DNA from: Staphylococcus simulans
GTDB lineage: Bacteria > Bacillota > Bacilli > Staphylococcales > Staphylococcaceae
Assembly: GCF_002902285.1 (NCBI RefSeq)
Contig: NZ_PPRU01000025.1
Span: 89,701 to 153,700 of the forward strand
Direction: 5' to 3'
DNA length: 64,000 nucleotides
Shown: positions 1 through 9,711 of the stretch, piece by piece
How positions within the stretch are numbered: the first letter of the stretch is position 1
Layout: every line of letters begins with the position of its first letter
Notes under the pieces: model-generated
The model's input: the letters and a program-made list of their open reading frames with translations, nothing else
Databases searched by the model: none
Told to the model about the DNA's origin: nothing
Translations under genes and position numbers: made by a program

Positions 1-688
1 TTTCATTTTTTGTGTCTTCGGATTCTCTTGTTTCAACTTCATGTGCTTTTGAAGCTTGTTTACGTGAACCATTTAATGGATCTGTCGGTATTTTTTCTTG
101 TTGCTTTTTAGGTTTTTCAGTAACACCCTCTGAACGTTGAATAACACCATTTTCTAAAGGATGACGTTTTTTCGTACCGAAAATAGCTGAAGGTACTTCT
201 TCGGCTCTGAATTCACCACTTTTATAATAAATATCTTTCGTATCATAGCGTGTCGAATAATTCTGTACACGTCTATTTTGATGTTCTCTTTGATGCGTTT
301 GTTCTGGAGCACGTTCTTTTGATTCTGATTGCTTACGTGTGTTGCGTGAAGAACGAAATGATGGTGTATCGTCATCATAAAACGTACGTCTTCTTCTATG
401 ACGACGGTCTGGTTTTTGATACGAAGAAGTTTCAACAAATTCTTCTGACTCATAAGTTGGTTCAGAATGATTGGATTCTGAATCTGATTCTGTTTGTTGG
501 TCAGAATCATTCACATGAAGTGGAAATCTAAAATTACCTTTTGGACGTTCGTAAATATCATTATTTTCTGGTAGTAATGCATGACGACGACGTTCTTTTT
601 CTTCTAATTTTTGTCTGCGCTGACTATATTTTCTTTGATAAACTTCTTCTTCGTCTTCATCACTAAACAATTTATCAAACCAGTTCAT
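1..688 (-). CDS. FtsK/SpoIIIE-family DNA translocase (SftA/SpoIIIE type), N-terminal part
   Basis: This is the N-terminal 229 codons of a gene that runs off the left edge. The start ATG at 688 follows GGAAGGAAGTGACATT on the minus strand. The visible protein begins MNWFDKLF, then an acidic run, then a long low-complexity stretch rich in Arg, Glu, Gln and Ser. I see no transmembrane segment and no motor domain, which would lie beyond the window. The identification rests on position: ytpR and ytpQ directly upstream are the neighbours of sftA (ytpT) in Bacillus and of spoIIIE in S. aureus, whose product moves chromosomal DNA through the closing septum. The disordered linker agrees with that family but does not prove it. 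Confidence 0.7.
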   Translation of the reverse strand, partial: MNWFDKLFSDEDEEEVYQRKYSQRRQKLEEKERRRHALLPENNDIYERPKGNFRFPLHVNDSDQQTESDSESNHSEPTYESEEFVETSSYQKPDRRHRRRRTFYDDDTPSFRSSRNTRKQSESKERAPEQTHQREHQNRRVQNYSTRYDTKDIYYKSGEFRAEEVPSAIFGTKKRHPLENGVIQRSEGVTEKPKKQQEKIPTDPLNGSRKQASKAHEVETRESEDTKNE

Positions 689-711
689 AATGTCACTTCC
701 TTCCAATCACT

Positions 712-1311
712 TTATTCTTCGAAAAATGGTTGTCCTGTTTGGTAATCCTCAGATAATACCATAATCCCTTTTTCTTGCGGTGCGTTCGGTAAATTTAATT
801 CTTTCATTGAGCAAACCATACCGCTTGATGGTACACCACGTAATTCAGCATCTTTAATAACCATACCGCTAGGCATTACAGCGCCTACTTTTGCGACTAC
901 AACCTTTTGATCTGCTTCAACATTTGGCGCACCACATACAATTTGTAATGTTTCATTTCCAACATCTACTTGTAAAATGCTTAATTTATCGGCATTTGGA
1001 TGTTTTTCTTTAGTTTTAACATAACCTACTACAAATTTTGGTGATAAGTCAGAATCTAATTGATCGTCAATACCTGATTCTTTTAAAACGTTTTGTAAAC
1101 CATCTAATAATTCTGGTGTAAGTTTAATATGTCCATTACCTTCGATTGGTAAATGCTTAGAAGCATTGAAGATATTATATCCTACAGCTTTACCATCTAA
1201 CGTAATTCTCACTACGTCACCATGTGTTGTATAGTCGAACTCTCCTTCAGCAGGTTCTACTTGTAAGAATGCTACATCTCCTACGCCGTTTAAGTTGTAA
1301 AATAAATTCAT
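712..1311 (-). CDS. ytpR: YtpR-type tRNA-binding (EMAP/OB-fold) domain protein
   Basis: A 199-residue protein. Residues from about 90 to the C-terminus (FVVGYVKTKEKHPNADKL...QIVCGAPN...GMVCSMKEL) form the EMAP-type tRNA-binding OB fold also found in the PheT N-terminus and MetRS C-terminus. The first 90 residues are the small alpha/beta domain peculiar to YtpR. The function is not established; binding of tRNA or another nucleic acid is inferred from the fold. The start ATG has the site AAGGAG eight bases upstream. It lies 12 bases after ytpQ and 23 bases before the translocase start, so the three are probably one transcript. Confidence 0.9.
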   Translation of the reverse strand: MNLFYNLNGVGDVAFLQVEPAEGEFDYTTHGDVVRITLDGKAVGYNIFNASKHLPIEGNGHIKLTPELLDGLQNVLKESGIDDQLDSDLSPKFVVGYVKTKEKHPNADKLSILQVDVGNETLQIVCGAPNVEADQKVVVAKVGAVMPSGMVIKDAELRGVPSSGMVCSMKELNLPNAPQEKGIMVLSEDYQTGQPFFEE

Positions 1312-1323
1312 TATCTATTCTCC

Positions 1324-2190
1324 TTATTTCTTATCGTTTTTCTTTTGATTTTTTACTGTGCTCAATTCTTGGACCACATTTGGACTCTTATCTTTTTTGT
1401 TTTTATTATTTTTAGCCAAGATAAAGATAGGTTCTAAGTGGCCATTATCGTATCCGAATGATAGCGATGTAATTGGTACAAGACCTTTCGTGAAGAATTC
1501 CATGGTTAAATGAGCCATCACATCGTAACCCGTTTTATTTCTGATATCTGCCACAACTAAAACATCTTGATGCGGAACAGCTACTAACATTTCACCTTCA
1601 CAGTTTTCTTCAAATTGATTTAATAATGGCGTGTTTAAAATTCTACTCGCATCGTACCCATCATTCGTATTAATAAAATAGAACAGATTGCCTTTAACTT
1701 CATCTGTTTTGTATGGGTTATCTAATTTTCTGATATTGAATAATGCCATTTCTTTAATTTGTTGTGCAGTCACATTCAATTGTTTCAGCATTGATTCGTC
1801 AATGAGTCGATAAGACTTTCCTAAATCTAATGCATAATAGATATTTGTTTCTGCTGTATGTGCATCAATCACGAACGGATGCCCCTCTTTAGTTTCCTTA
1901 TCGAAACTTGCTGCACGCATCACTGGCATCACTTTGATATTGTCCATTTGTTGAAGTGCATCATCACTCATTTGTTGAATTGTTTCATTGACATAGTAAA
2001 CAATCTCATCAACAATTTTTTCTTGTTGATCGTTATATTTCGCGACGATGGGTGTTAATCTAATCGTTACACCTTTACCATTATCTTTACGTGCAATGCG
2101 CAAGGTATCTTCTTCTCTATTAAATGTAAAATTAACATCTAAATGATTTAAACGTTCTTTTAGTTTATCTCTCATTTGAAAGACATTCAT
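1324..2190 (-). CDS. ytpQ: DUF1444 family protein YtpQ
   Basis: A 288-residue soluble protein with no signal peptide or membrane segment. It matches the DUF1444/YtpQ family in length and in the conserved centre ([11 protein letters not shown], then a [14 protein letters not shown] segment). The biochemical function is unknown. The last 25 residues are Lys- and Asn-rich and look disordered. It is the first gene of the ytpQ-ytpR-translocase unit; the hairpin at 2231-2280 separates it from the thioredoxin gene upstream. Confidence 0.85.
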   Translation of the reverse strand: MNVFQMRDKLKERLNHLDVNFTFNREEDTLRIARKDNGKGVTIRLTPIVAKYNDQQEKIVDEIVYYVNETIQQMSDDALQQMDNIKVMPVMRAASFDKETKEGHPFVIDAHTAETNIYYALDLGKSYRLIDESMLKQLNVTAQQIKEMALFNIRKLDNPYKTDEVKGNLFYFINTNDGYDASRILNTPLLNQFEENCEGEMLVAVPHQDVLVVADIRNKTGYDVMAHLTMEFFTKGLVPITSLSFGYDNGHLEPIFILAKNNKNKKDKSPNVVQELSTVKNQKKNDKK

Positions 2191-2230
2191 ATTAACACTC
2201 CTAATTACATACCTTTTTATAGTTTACCGT

Positions 2231-2280
2231 AAAAATACCCTTAGGAACAGAAAAAATGTGAATTTCCTAAGGGTATTTTT
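2231..2280 (-). terminator. Terminator of the M42 peptidase-thioredoxin unit
   Basis: A perfect 17-bp inverted repeat (2231-2247 with 2264-2280) with a 16-base loop ends in a U-run on both strands. It begins three bases after the thioredoxin stop codon. Confidence 0.85.
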
Positions 2281-2282
2281 AT

Positions 2283-2591
2283 TTAAATATTCGTAATAAA
2301 TTCGCTGATTTGTTCAATCGTTTTTCTATCTTTGCTGACATAACTTCCGACTTGTTCACCGTTCTCGTAAACTAAAAAGCTTGGAATCCCCATAATTCCT
2401 AAGTCCGCTGCTAAATCAATAAATTTATCGCGATCTACTGACACAAATGTATAGTCCGGATGTTTTTCTTCTAATTCAGGAAGTCTCGGTGCGATAAAAC
2501 GACAATCTACGCACCAATCTGCTGTAAACATAAATACAGTTTTACCTTGTTTAAGTTGTTCAAACGCTTCTACTGATTCTAATTGTTTCAT
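2283..2591 (-). CDS. ytpP: Thioredoxin-like protein YtpP
   Basis: A single-domain thioredoxin fold of 102 residues, the usual thioredoxin size. The redox site is WCVDC (Cys27, Cys30) rather than the classical WCGPC, and the cis-proline loop is at GIPSF (Pro70). The changed dipeptide should alter redox potential or partner choice relative to TrxA. No signal peptide is present, so it acts in the cytoplasm. It lies 24 bases after the M42 peptidase gene and ends at a strong terminator, so the two form a small operon. The partners are not known. Confidence 0.9.
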   Translation of the reverse strand: MKQLESVEAFEQLKQGKTVFMFTADWCVDCRFIAPRLPELEEKHPDYTFVSVDRDKFIDLAADLGIMGIPSFLVYENGEQVGSYVSKDRKTIEQISEFITNI

Positions 2592-2615
2592 ATTTATCCA
2601 CTTCTTTCTTCTTAT

Positions 2616-3692
2616 TTATGAATATTGTAAATGTGCAATGGTTTCATCATCTAATCCTAAAATAGATGCTTCAAGTAATGCTCTTGCTGAATAATAGTCT
2701 CTGATATCAAATACTGAATCGGAGCTATGAATATAGCGTGCACAAACACCAATGACTGCAGTTGGGATACCTATGTTCGCTTTGTGAATCTCTCCTCCAT
2801 CAGTGCCGCCTGGTGAAATATAATATTGTGTATTAATATCATGTTGTTGTGCTTGTTCTAATAAATAATCTCTGAATGCTGGTTTAAGAATCATGGTACC
2901 ATCTTTAATACGGATTAATGTTCCTGCTCCCAGTTTACCAGAAAGTTGTTGTACACCTTTCATATCGTTAGCTGGTGAACAATCGACTACAAATGTTACA
3001 TCTGGATCAATTTGTTCTGCAGCTGCACGTGCACCTCTTAAACCGACCTCTTCTTGGACATTTGCACCTACATATAAATCAACATCTAGTTCTTTGTCTT
3101 TAAATAATTTTAAAATTTCAATCGCTAATAAACAACCATAACGATTATCCCATGCTTTACCCGCAAAACGATGTTCAGATAATTGAATTAAAGAGGTATC
3201 AGGAACAATTGAATCTCCAATCTCTACACCACGTGCTCTGACTTCATCTGCAGAGTCACTACCGATGTCTAACATTAAATCTTTAATTTGCGGTCGACCT
3301 TCATTACCTGTTCTGAAATGTTTAGGAATGCTTGCAACAACACCTGTAATAATTTCTTGTTGTCTTGTTTTGACTTTTAAACGTTGACCTTGCCATATAT
3401 CTGCAGCAACGCCGCCTAAGTTCGTAAAGTGCAGCATACCATTTGATGTAATGTCAGTAATCATAAAACCGACTTCATCCATATGTGCTGCTACCATCAC
3501 TTTTTTCGCATTTTCTTTTTTAGATTTTTTTACCGCGTAAAATCCACCCATACGGTTATAGATGAACTCGTCAGCGTATGGTTCCATTTCTTTTTTTATG
3601 TACGCTCTTAAATCTTGTTCAAAACCTGGTGCACCATGAAATTCTGTTAAAGCTTTAATATGTTGTAATGTTTCATTTTTCGCAATTTCCAC
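2616..3692 (-). CDS. M42 family metallo-aminopeptidase (YtoP/PepA-like)
   Basis: A 358-residue peptidase of the M42 family, cytosolic dinuclear metal aminopeptidases that trim short peptides. The metal-site and catalytic residues are visible in order: His70 and Asp72 in AAHMDEVGF, Asp182 in WDNRYG, the Glu214-Glu215 pair in VQEEVGLRG, Asp237 in VVDCSP and His322 in YIHSSDS. The start is GTG at 3692 preceded by AAGGAG at good distance. Annotations of this family often say endo-1,4-beta-glucanase; that name is historical and not supported by the fold. Confidence 0.9.
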   Translation of the reverse strand: MEIAKNETLQHIKALTEFHGAPGFEQDLRAYIKKEMEPYADEFIYNRMGGFYAVKKSKKENAKKVMVAAHMDEVGFMITDITSNGMLHFTNLGGVAADIWQGQRLKVKTRQQEIITGVVASIPKHFRTGNEGRPQIKDLMLDIGSDSADEVRARGVEIGDSIVPDTSLIQLSEHRFAGKAWDNRYGCLLAIEILKLFKDKELDVDLYVGANVQEEVGLRGARAAAEQIDPDVTFVVDCSPANDMKGVQQLSGKLGAGTLIRIKDGTMILKPAFRDYLLEQAQQHDINTQYYISPGGTDGGEIHKANIGIPTAVIGVCARYIHSSDSVFDIRDYYSARALLEASILGLDDETIAHLQYS

Positions 3693-3775
3693 TGTTCATC
3701 GCTCCTTAATAATTCATTATCCTCCTAATGTTATGGTAGAATATTGTTATAACGTAAGTGGAGGTATAAATTGAG

Positions 3776-4087
3776 ATGTCTCGAAGAAAAATTTTGTTAT
3801 TGATAGTATTACCAATCACAGTTTTATTGAGTAGTTTACTAGCTTACCTCACATTTTTAGGCACTAAAAAGTATAACCCGCAAAAGTTAATTGAAGAAGT
3901 GAAAAGCTACTTTATGAACGTGACAGGGTCATACATTGTCTCAGAACCTCAACCATTCGAACAAGACGATATTCATTATGAAATATACCGTGGCGGTGTT
4001 ACAACTAAAAACCACGGCAAAATCAGTAATTATGAATTTATCGCCGATGCGACAAATGGTAAAATCATTAACATAAAAGAAGTTTAA
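3776..4087 (+). CDS. Membrane-anchored PepSY-like small protein
   Basis: A 103-residue protein with an N-terminal transmembrane segment (about residues 5-28) and an extracytoplasmic part. The C-terminal repeat-like segment IHYEIYRGGV...YEFIADATNGKI resembles a single PepSY unit, a fold often found as a peptidase inhibitor or chaperone. The start ATG at 3776 has GTGGAGGT upstream. It stands alone, divergent from the M42 peptidase gene, and ends at a terminator. The exact role is unknown. Confidence 0.75.
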   Translation: MSRRKILLLIVLPITVLLSSLLAYLTFLGTKKYNPQKLIEEVKSYFMNVTGSYIVSEPQPFEQDDIHYEIYRGGVTTKNHGKISNYEFIADATNGKIINIKEV

Positions 4088-4112
4088 TGATATTGGTATG
4101 CATACTTATTCT

Positions 4113-4148
4113 AACAATGTTTCCGTATAACGGAGACATTGTTTTTTT
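4113..4148 (+). terminator. Terminator of the PepSY-like gene
   Basis: A 14-bp stem with one G-U pair (4113-4126 with 4130-4143), three-base loop, and a T-run to 4148, 25 bases after the stop codon. Confidence 0.85.
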
Positions 4149-4165
4149 GTTGCATTTGTTTTAAG

Positions 4166-4996
4166 TTATTGATTTCTTTTTATTTCTGCTTTGATAGAAT
4201 GATCTTCTTTATCAAATTTAAGCGCAAAGTATGACGCATCATGATAAAACAAGAACCAATAATCCTGCATAATCAACCAAGGCAGCCATCTTTCTTTCTC
4301 TCTGATTGATTGCATTGGATAATCATCATATGATGTTACCCATAATGGGTTCATATGCGCATGTGAAGGAAAAATATCTGCCATATGGACTGCTTTTTCT
4401 TCATCACTTTCAATAGTAATTATACTATGTCCAAAACTATGGCCACCCGAATGATACATATGAACACCTGGCACAACCTCAATCTCATCTTCAAATAAAA
4501 TTAAACGCTTTTGATAATCACCGAGATTAAGTTCAGGCCAATATGTTGCTTTACTGCGTAGATTAGGTGCTAAAAATTCATGCCATTCATCTTGTTGTAT
4601 ATAATGAACTGCATTAGGGAATTTCGCATGACCTTCTACATCAGATAAACCTGAAGCGTGATCATAATGCATATGGGTCATCAAGACAATATCAATGTCC
4701 TCTGATGTTAAACCGAGCTTTTGCAGCCCTTCTTCAATTAATCCTTCATTTTCAACACCAAAGTTACGTTTTTGTTTTTCAGTAAGCTTGCCTTCACCTA
4801 AACCTGTATCAATCAAGATATTGTGTTCTTCTGTTTGAACTAAAATCGGAGATACACTCATGGGTACTTGGTTCTTTTCATTTGCTGGTATTTTTCTATC
4901 CCATAAGGGTTTCGGAACCGGACCGAACATCGTGCCTCCGTCCATGTGCGTCATACCACCGTTCAAATCATGGATTTTAAATTTTCCTAGTTTCAA
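4166..4996 (-). CDS. ytnP: Metallo-beta-lactamase fold hydrolase, YtnP family
   Basis: A 276-residue metallo-beta-lactamase superfamily hydrolase. The metal motif HMHYDH (His108, His110, Asp112, His113) is intact, followed by HSFGHS and the ADIFPSHAH metal-binding loop. In Bacillus, YtnP is a lactonase-like enzyme able to quench signalling lactones; the substrate here is unknown. I prefer the TTG at 4996 as start because it gives MKLGKF and lies just after GGGTGAGG. A GTG nine bases upstream would add three residues. It is a single-gene unit in opposite orientation to the PepSY gene. Confidence 0.85.
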   Translation of the reverse strand: MKLGKFKIHDLNGGMTHMDGGTMFGPVPKPLWDRKIPANEKNQVPMSVSPILVQTEEHNILIDTGLGEGKLTEKQKRNFGVENEGLIEEGLQKLGLTSEDIDIVLMTHMHYDHASGLSDVEGHAKFPNAVHYIQQDEWHEFLAPNLRSKATYWPELNLGDYQKRLILFEDEIEVVPGVHMYHSGGHSFGHSIITIESDEEKAVHMADIFPSHAHMNPLWVTSYDDYPMQSIREKERWLPWLIMQDYWFLFYHDASYFALKFDKEDHSIKAEIKRNQ

Positions 4997-5070
4997 AAGC
5001 CTCACCCTAACGTTCAGATATATAACTAAGTATAGGTTGATATAGACATATTTTCAAACTTTAGAAACGC

Positions 5071-5098
5071 AAAAAAACTGCATTCTATTGAATGCAGT
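5071..5098 (-). terminator. Terminator after trmB
   Basis: A 9-bp stem (5077-5085 with 5090-5098) with a four-base loop, followed by a seven-U run on the minus strand, directly after the trmB stop. Confidence 0.9.
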
Positions 5099-5100
5099 GA

Positions 5101-5739
5101 TTAATGATGAAACTTTGCTTCCATTCGGTAAATACGTGAACCTTTATCCGCAAACTTTCTTTCATATTCAGTTTCAATATTATCCTCATCATCTTCATCA
5201 TGAAGATTAAGATTAATCTTAGTAAAATACATACCAAACTGAGACATACTTTCTAAACTATAAGCAAATAATCCTCGATTATCAGTCTTGAAATGGATTT
5301 CTCCATCTTCTTTCAAAATCGTTTTATATAATGCAAGGAACGTGTGATACGTTAGTCTTCGCTTCGCATGTCGTTTTTTCGGCCATGGATCAGAAAAATT
5401 TAAATAAACACGATCAATTTCGCCAGGTTTAAAGTAATCAGTTAATTCCATTGCATCATTACAAATTAGTTTGATATTCTGCAAATCCTTTTCCAACACT
5501 TTATCTAACACACGAATCATCACGTTTTTATCTCTTTCTAAAGAGACAAAGTTGACTTCAGGATGTTGTGCAGCGAGTTCTGTAATAAACTGCCCCATTC
5601 CAGAACCGACTTCAATATAAATCGGTTGTGATTTATCGAACCATGCTGACATCTTGCCAGCATGCGTTCCATCCATATCTACAACTGTATTATGTTTGCG
5701 CAAATAATCCTCTGCCCAAGGTTTATTTCTTAATCTCAT
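5101..5739 (-). CDS. trmB: tRNA (guanine-N7-)-methyltransferase
   Basis: A 212-residue class I SAM-dependent enzyme that makes m7G46 in the variable loop of tRNA. The SAM loop [10 protein letters not shown] is at 42-51, and the TrmB signature [13 protein letters not shown] at 117-129 carries the catalytic and tRNA-binding residues. Length is normal. The start ATG has GAGGAG 10 bases upstream. It lies 13 bases after the APH-fold gene ytmP, the usual Bacillales pairing. Confidence 0.95.
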   Translation of the reverse strand: MRLRNKPWAEDYLRKHNTVVDMDGTHAGKMSAWFDKSQPIYIEVGSGMGQFITELAAQHPEVNFVSLERDKNVMIRVLDKVLEKDLQNIKLICNDAMELTDYFKPGEIDRVYLNFSDPWPKKRHAKRRLTYHTFLALYKTILKEDGEIHFKTDNRGLFAYSLESMSQFGMYFTKINLNLHDEDDEDNIETEYERKFADKGSRIYRMEAKFHH

Positions 5740-5752
5740 TTGCTTATTCTCC

Positions 5753-6547
5753 TCAAATAAATACGTTGCTGTTCATCACTTCATTTAAAAATTTCAGCCA
5801 TATATTCATATCTTTATAACGTTTCTGTTCTTCAGACCACTCTACAAGACCAATCGCTTGAATAACGGTATACCATTTCATTCTTTTACTTAAATCTAAT
5901 GATTCTTTGCAACCATATTTTTCAAGCCATTCTGACCACTCATTTTGAGGAACGTAATTGTAAAGCAGCATTCCGATATCGATGGCAGGATCTGCTAACA
6001 TTGCACCTTCCCAGTCGACTAAATAAAGTTCATCACGATCAGATAGCAACCAATTATTATGATTTACATCTCCATGAACGACTGTATAAAAGCGAGGGTC
6101 CAAATGAGGTTTATGCTCTTCAAGATACGTCAAGGCTTTTCTGACTACATGGTGCGTCAGTACCTGTCTGGAAAGCGAGGTATTGATTTTATTGTATAGA
6201 ATATCTGGTGTAATAGGTTCCATTTCCATTCTTTTCAACATGGTCAATAATGTTTTTGAGCTATGAATTTTTTTCAATAACTTAGCCACTCTTGTCTGAG
6301 TCATTTCTTCGAAAGTCAATTCTCTGCCATTTTTCCAATGTTGCGCTGTGACAACTTCCCCTGTTTCTATTCGTTTTGTCCAAACTAATTTAGGGACAAT
6401 ACCTTCAGCTGATAATGCCGCTATAAATGGATTAGAATTTCTTTTCAAAAATAGCTTTTGACCATCTTGTTCGGCCATATAAGCCTCTCCGGATGCGCCT
6501 CCAGCAGAATCTAAAGTCCATCCTAACTGATAGAACTGCTCCAACAC
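5753..6547 (-). CDS. ytmP: APH-fold phosphotransferase YtmP
   Basis: A 264-residue aminoglycoside-phosphotransferase/choline-kinase-fold protein. The catalytic loop HGDVNHNNW (Asp near residue 160) and the metal-binding LVDWEGAML are both present, so it should be an active small-molecule kinase. The substrate is unknown; the family is cotranscribed with trmB in Firmicutes. I choose GTG at 6547, which sits five bases after GAGG. A GTG two codons upstream (6553) is also in frame but abuts the ribosome-binding site. Confidence 0.85.
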   Translation of the reverse strand: MLEQFYQLGWTLDSAGGASGEAYMAEQDGQKLFLKRNSNPFIAALSAEGIVPKLVWTKRIETGEVVTAQHWKNGRELTFEEMTQTRVAKLLKKIHSSKTLLTMLKRMEMEPITPDILYNKINTSLSRQVLTHHVVRKALTYLEEHKPHLDPRFYTVVHGDVNHNNWLLSDRDELYLVDWEGAMLADPAIDIGMLLYNYVPQNEWSEWLEKYGCKESLDLSKRMKWYTVIQAIGLVEWSEEQKRYKDMNIWLKFLNEVMNSNVFI

Positions 6548-6571
6548 GTTCACCTCGCTTTCAATTAGAAA

Positions 6572-6601
6572 ATGGCTCTAGAAGTGTATTTCAAGAGCCA
6601 T
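6572..6601. terminator. Inverted repeat, probable weak terminator
   Basis: An 8-bp perfect stem (6572-6579 with 6594-6601) followed by A/T-rich sequence on both sides. It lies in the 260-base gap between dat and ytmP and is the only candidate end for the pepV-dat transcript. The rest of the gap, 6602-6810, shows only A/T-rich sequence with a short TTGGTT/AACCAA repeat near 6680. Confidence 0.45.
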
Positions 6602-6810
6602 ATTTTATATTTCTTTAAAAAGTTTAATACTTTTACGTCCTTAGCACTCATTGTTAATTTTATAATTTTTAACCTTGGTTTTCAACCAAAAATGAGAAAC
6701 AAAAAGACACATTTTACTTTCTAGAAAGCTATTGAAAATAATTAAATTTTCAGTAGCGACAAAATAAAATTATAACACATTTTCAAGGTAAGTTGGAGAA
6801 AATCATGCAA

Positions 6811-7659
6811 TTAATGACTTTCCTCAATTTTTTGTTCGAAGCCTTTTTGTAATTGGCGAGTAATTGGACCGACTTCACCATTGCCGACCGCTTCACCATC
6901 CAATTTAATTACAGGCATCACTTCAACAGACGTACTAGAAACAATAATTTCATCTGCTTGTTTTAAGAAATCCACTGTAAACGTTTCTTCTTTAAATGGG
7001 ATTTCTTGTTCTTCAGCAACTGCTTTAATAACTCGTCTCGTAATACCATTCAAAATATAATTATTCGTAGGATGTGTATAAACAACACCGTCTTTAATTG
7101 CGTAAACGTTACTTGAAGCTCCTTCAGTAACTGTTTCGCCACGATGTTGGATTGCTTCATCAGCGTTATATTTCACAGCGTATTCTTTCGCAAGCACGTT
7201 GCCTAATAAATTTAAGCTTTTGATATCACATCTTAACCAACGAATATCTTCTACAGTAACAGCATTGATACCATTTTCTAGTTTTTCCACAGGTCTGCCG
7301 TAGCTTCTTGTAAATGCCATCATCTGAGGTTTAACATCTGGTCCAGGGAATGCATGATCTCTTGGTGCTGCACCACGAGTAACTTGGATATACACCCCAC
7401 CATTTTCAACATTATTTACTTCTGCAAGTTTTTTTACTTTGTCAGTTAGTGATTCTATTGTTTCATCTAAATCAATATTTAATTCTGACGCACTTCGTAA
7501 AAATCTTTCAAAGTGTTCTTTTGCAGTAAATAATGTATTGTCATAAATACGAATGTATTCGTAAATACCGTCACCAAAGTTATAACCTCTGTCATTGTAT
7601 GGTACATTTGCATCCTGTTCATCTACAAATTGGCCGTTCAAAAATACCTTGTTTGTCAT
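6811..7659 (-). CDS. dat: D-amino-acid (D-alanine) aminotransferase
   Basis: A 282-residue PLP-dependent class IV aminotransferase interconverting D-alanine and D-glutamate with their 2-oxo acids, supplying D-amino acids for peptidoglycan. The PLP lysine lies in [10 protein letters not shown] (Lys147), with the usual [12 protein letters not shown]-terminal motif and the cofactor loop GASSNVY. GGAGG lies seven bases before ATG 7659; two upstream in-frame ATGs (7677, 7665) are too close to it or before it. It begins just after the pepV stop codon, so the two are coupled. Confidence 0.93.
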   Translation of the reverse strand: MTNKVFLNGQFVDEQDANVPYNDRGYNFGDGIYEYIRIYDNTLFTAKEHFERFLRSASELNIDLDETIESLTDKVKKLAEVNNVENGGVYIQVTRGAAPRDHAFPGPDVKPQMMAFTRSYGRPVEKLENGINAVTVEDIRWLRCDIKSLNLLGNVLAKEYAVKYNADEAIQHRGETVTEGASSNVYAIKDGVVYTHPTNNYILNGITRRVIKAVAEEQEIPFKEETFTVDFLKQADEIIVSSTSVEVMPVIKLDGEAVGNGEVGPITRQLQKGFEQKIEESH

Positions 7660-7661
7660 AC

Positions 7662-9077
7662 TCATTCCTCCACACATAATGCGTATAGCGCTTCTAAATA
7701 AATGCTAGTAGCATTGAAAAGTTGTTTTTTCGTAATATATTCATTTCTTTGATGCATTAAATCCTCTGAGTCGCTGAACATTGCTCCGAATGCTACGCCT
7801 TTATCTAGATTACGTGCATAAGTACCTCCGCCAATTGTATAAGGCTCAGTCATGTCACCTGTTTGATTACGATAAGCTTGAACTAATGATTGTACAAATG
7901 GATCTTCTTTATCTACATTGTGCGGACGTTGAACTTTCCCAAGTTTAAGTTCGAATCCTAAATCATTCACTTCATGCTTGAATCCTTCAATTGCTTCATC
8001 AAATTCAAATCCCTCTGGATAACGTAAGTTCACACCGAATCTTCCGCCTTCAGGCAATGTATATGAAATAATACCGATATTTGTTGTTAAGTCTCCCATT
8101 TTATCAGTATGGAATTTCATACCCATTTTTTCACCGAAGTGAGATTCGAATAAGTAACGTTCACTTAAATCAACGAATTTAGCTGCTTGAGTATCTAATT
8201 CTAATCCACGTAAGAAGTGGAGTAAGAACAAACCGGCATTTAAACCGATAGATGGGTCCATACCATGAACCGCTTTACCTTTTAATCGTAAAACCAGCTT
8301 ATCGTCTTCTAATTCACTGTTACCTACAAGTTCATGTGCTTCTAGATATTGTTGGTAACGTTCTGTTACTTCTGAATTGTTATTTTTAACTTTGAGATGT
8401 GCAACTGCTTCATCTGGAACCATGTTATAGCGTTGTCCAGATTCAAATGATAAAAGTGTAACTTCTGAATTTGTATCAGTAGAATCTTTTGCTTCACCAG
8501 CTAATTCAATATCGAATGTTGTAATACCTTTTTCACCATGGATTGCAGGGAATTCTGCATCAGGTGCAAAGCCTAGTTCAGGCATTTCTTCTGTTTTGAA
8601 ATAACGATCTACACAAGTCCAGTCTGATTCTTCATCTGTACCAATGATAATGTGTACACGTTTTTTCCAGTCTACATTCATTTCATTTAAGATTTTAACC
8701 GCATAGTACGCAGCAATTGTTGGACCTTTATCATCCAATGTACCACGTGCAATAATTGCATCTTCAGTTACAGTCGGTTCAAACGGTGGTGTATCCCAAC
8801 CTTCACCTGCAGGTACCACGTCAACATGACAAAGAATGCCGAATAAGTCTTCACCTTTACCTGCTTCAATTCTTCCTGCAACATGATCGACATCGTGGAC
8901 ATTAAATCCGTCACGTTCTGCAATTTGATACATATAATCAAGCGCAGCTCTAGGACCTGGACCTAGCGGTGCATCAGGTGTAGCTTTGCTATCATCTCTG
9001 ACACTTTCAATTGAAAGTAAGCCGTTTAAATCAGCAATAATTTGATCTTGGTATTCTTGCACTTTTTCTTTCCACAT
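7662..9077 (-). CDS. pepV: Dipeptidase PepV (M20 family)
   Basis: A 471-residue M20 metallopeptidase that cleaves dipeptides in the cytoplasm. Visible metal and catalytic residues: His84 and Asp86 in CHVDVVP, Asp115-Asp116 in GTLDDKGP, Glu149-Glu150 in GTDEESDW. The lid domain inserted between about 180 and 380 and the C-terminal GGTYARN signature are complete. It forms a two-gene unit with dat, a common staphylococcal arrangement that may link dipeptide turnover with D-amino-acid balance. Confidence 0.95.
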   Translation of the reverse strand: MWKEKVQEYQDQIIADLNGLLSIESVRDDSKATPDAPLGPGPRAALDYMYQIAERDGFNVHDVDHVAGRIEAGKGEDLFGILCHVDVVPAGEGWDTPPFEPTVTEDAIIARGTLDDKGPTIAAYYAVKILNEMNVDWKKRVHIIIGTDEESDWTCVDRYFKTEEMPELGFAPDAEFPAIHGEKGITTFDIELAGEAKDSTDTNSEVTLLSFESGQRYNMVPDEAVAHLKVKNNNSEVTERYQQYLEAHELVGNSELEDDKLVLRLKGKAVHGMDPSIGLNAGLFLLHFLRGLELDTQAAKFVDLSERYLFESHFGEKMGMKFHTDKMGDLTTNIGIISYTLPEGGRFGVNLRYPEGFEFDEAIEGFKHEVNDLGFELKLGKVQRPHNVDKEDPFVQSLVQAYRNQTGDMTEPYTIGGGTYARNLDKGVAFGAMFSDSEDLMHQRNEYITKKQLFNATSIYLEALYALCVEE

Positions 9078-9221
9078 TCGTGATCAACTTCCTTCTCAAA
9101 TTTTAGTTCACTCTATATTTTACCCTAACTGATTCTTAAACAACAGTGGGAACCTACTTAATTTTCTGACTTAATCTCAAAATGTTGTCATCACAGTCAT
9201 CTCAGAATGAAATTTTTAAAT

Positions 9222-9251
9222 AAAAAAATACCTTAGCTATTCGCTAAGGTA
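9222..9251 (-). terminator. Terminator after the original end of the YtxH gene
   Basis: A 9-bp perfect stem (9229-9237 with 9243-9251), five-base loop and a seven-U run on the minus strand. It lies 19 bases after the second in-frame stop of the YtxH reading frame, as expected if the longer frame was the ancestral gene. Confidence 0.9.
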
Positions 9252-9269
9252 CTGAAGGTTCAATTGCTA

Positions 9270-9686
9270 TTATTTAGTATCGTTTGAACCTTTATTGTCA
9301 TTTTGTTTTAAGTCTTCTTCAGTCACAATTCTGATATTATTTTGTGCTTCATCAGATTGTTTAACATCATCTAAAGTTGGTGATGCTGCATCTTCTGAAT
9401 TAGAGAAGCGAGCTTTTTACTCTTGTAAGAAACCTTTAGGGTCTTGTTTTACTTTTTCAGCATAGCCTTTAGGATCTTGTTTTACTTCGTTGAACGTTTC
9501 AGTTGCTTTAGATGCAACTTGGTTCGCTAATTCTTTAGCATTTTCTTTGTATGATTCTGGATTTTCTTTGTATTTATCATACTCTTGTTTTAGACGATCT
9601 CTGCTTTCTTTTCTTGATAATAATACTGCTGCAGTTGCTGCACCAATACCTAGTACTGCTTTAAAAAAGTTACTTGATTTTGCCAT
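9270..9686 (-). pseudogene. YtxH-domain protein gene with an internal in-frame stop codon
   Basis: From ATG 9686 (site AAGGTG six bases upstream) the frame encodes 89 residues: a membrane segment with glycine/alanine-rich core (about residues 6-23), then a Lys/Glu helix with the doubled motif QDPKG(Y/F)...KQDPKGFL. It stops at TAA 9417-9419. The same frame then stays open for 48 more codons (KARFSNSE...RIVTEEDLKQND...) to a TAA at 9270-9272, followed at once by a terminator. The tail RIVTEEDLK resembles the C-terminus I remember for the S. aureus homologue. The simplest reading is a GAA-to-TAA change. The 89-residue product may still work, since the YtxH part is complete. Confidence 0.75.
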
Positions 9687-9711
9687 AATAATCACCTTGT
9701 CCTTTAAGAAA

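Noticed and set aside
9158..9174. CodY box before pepV (AATTTTCTGA...)
   Set aside because: Only the first ten bases match; the second half-site has several mismatches.
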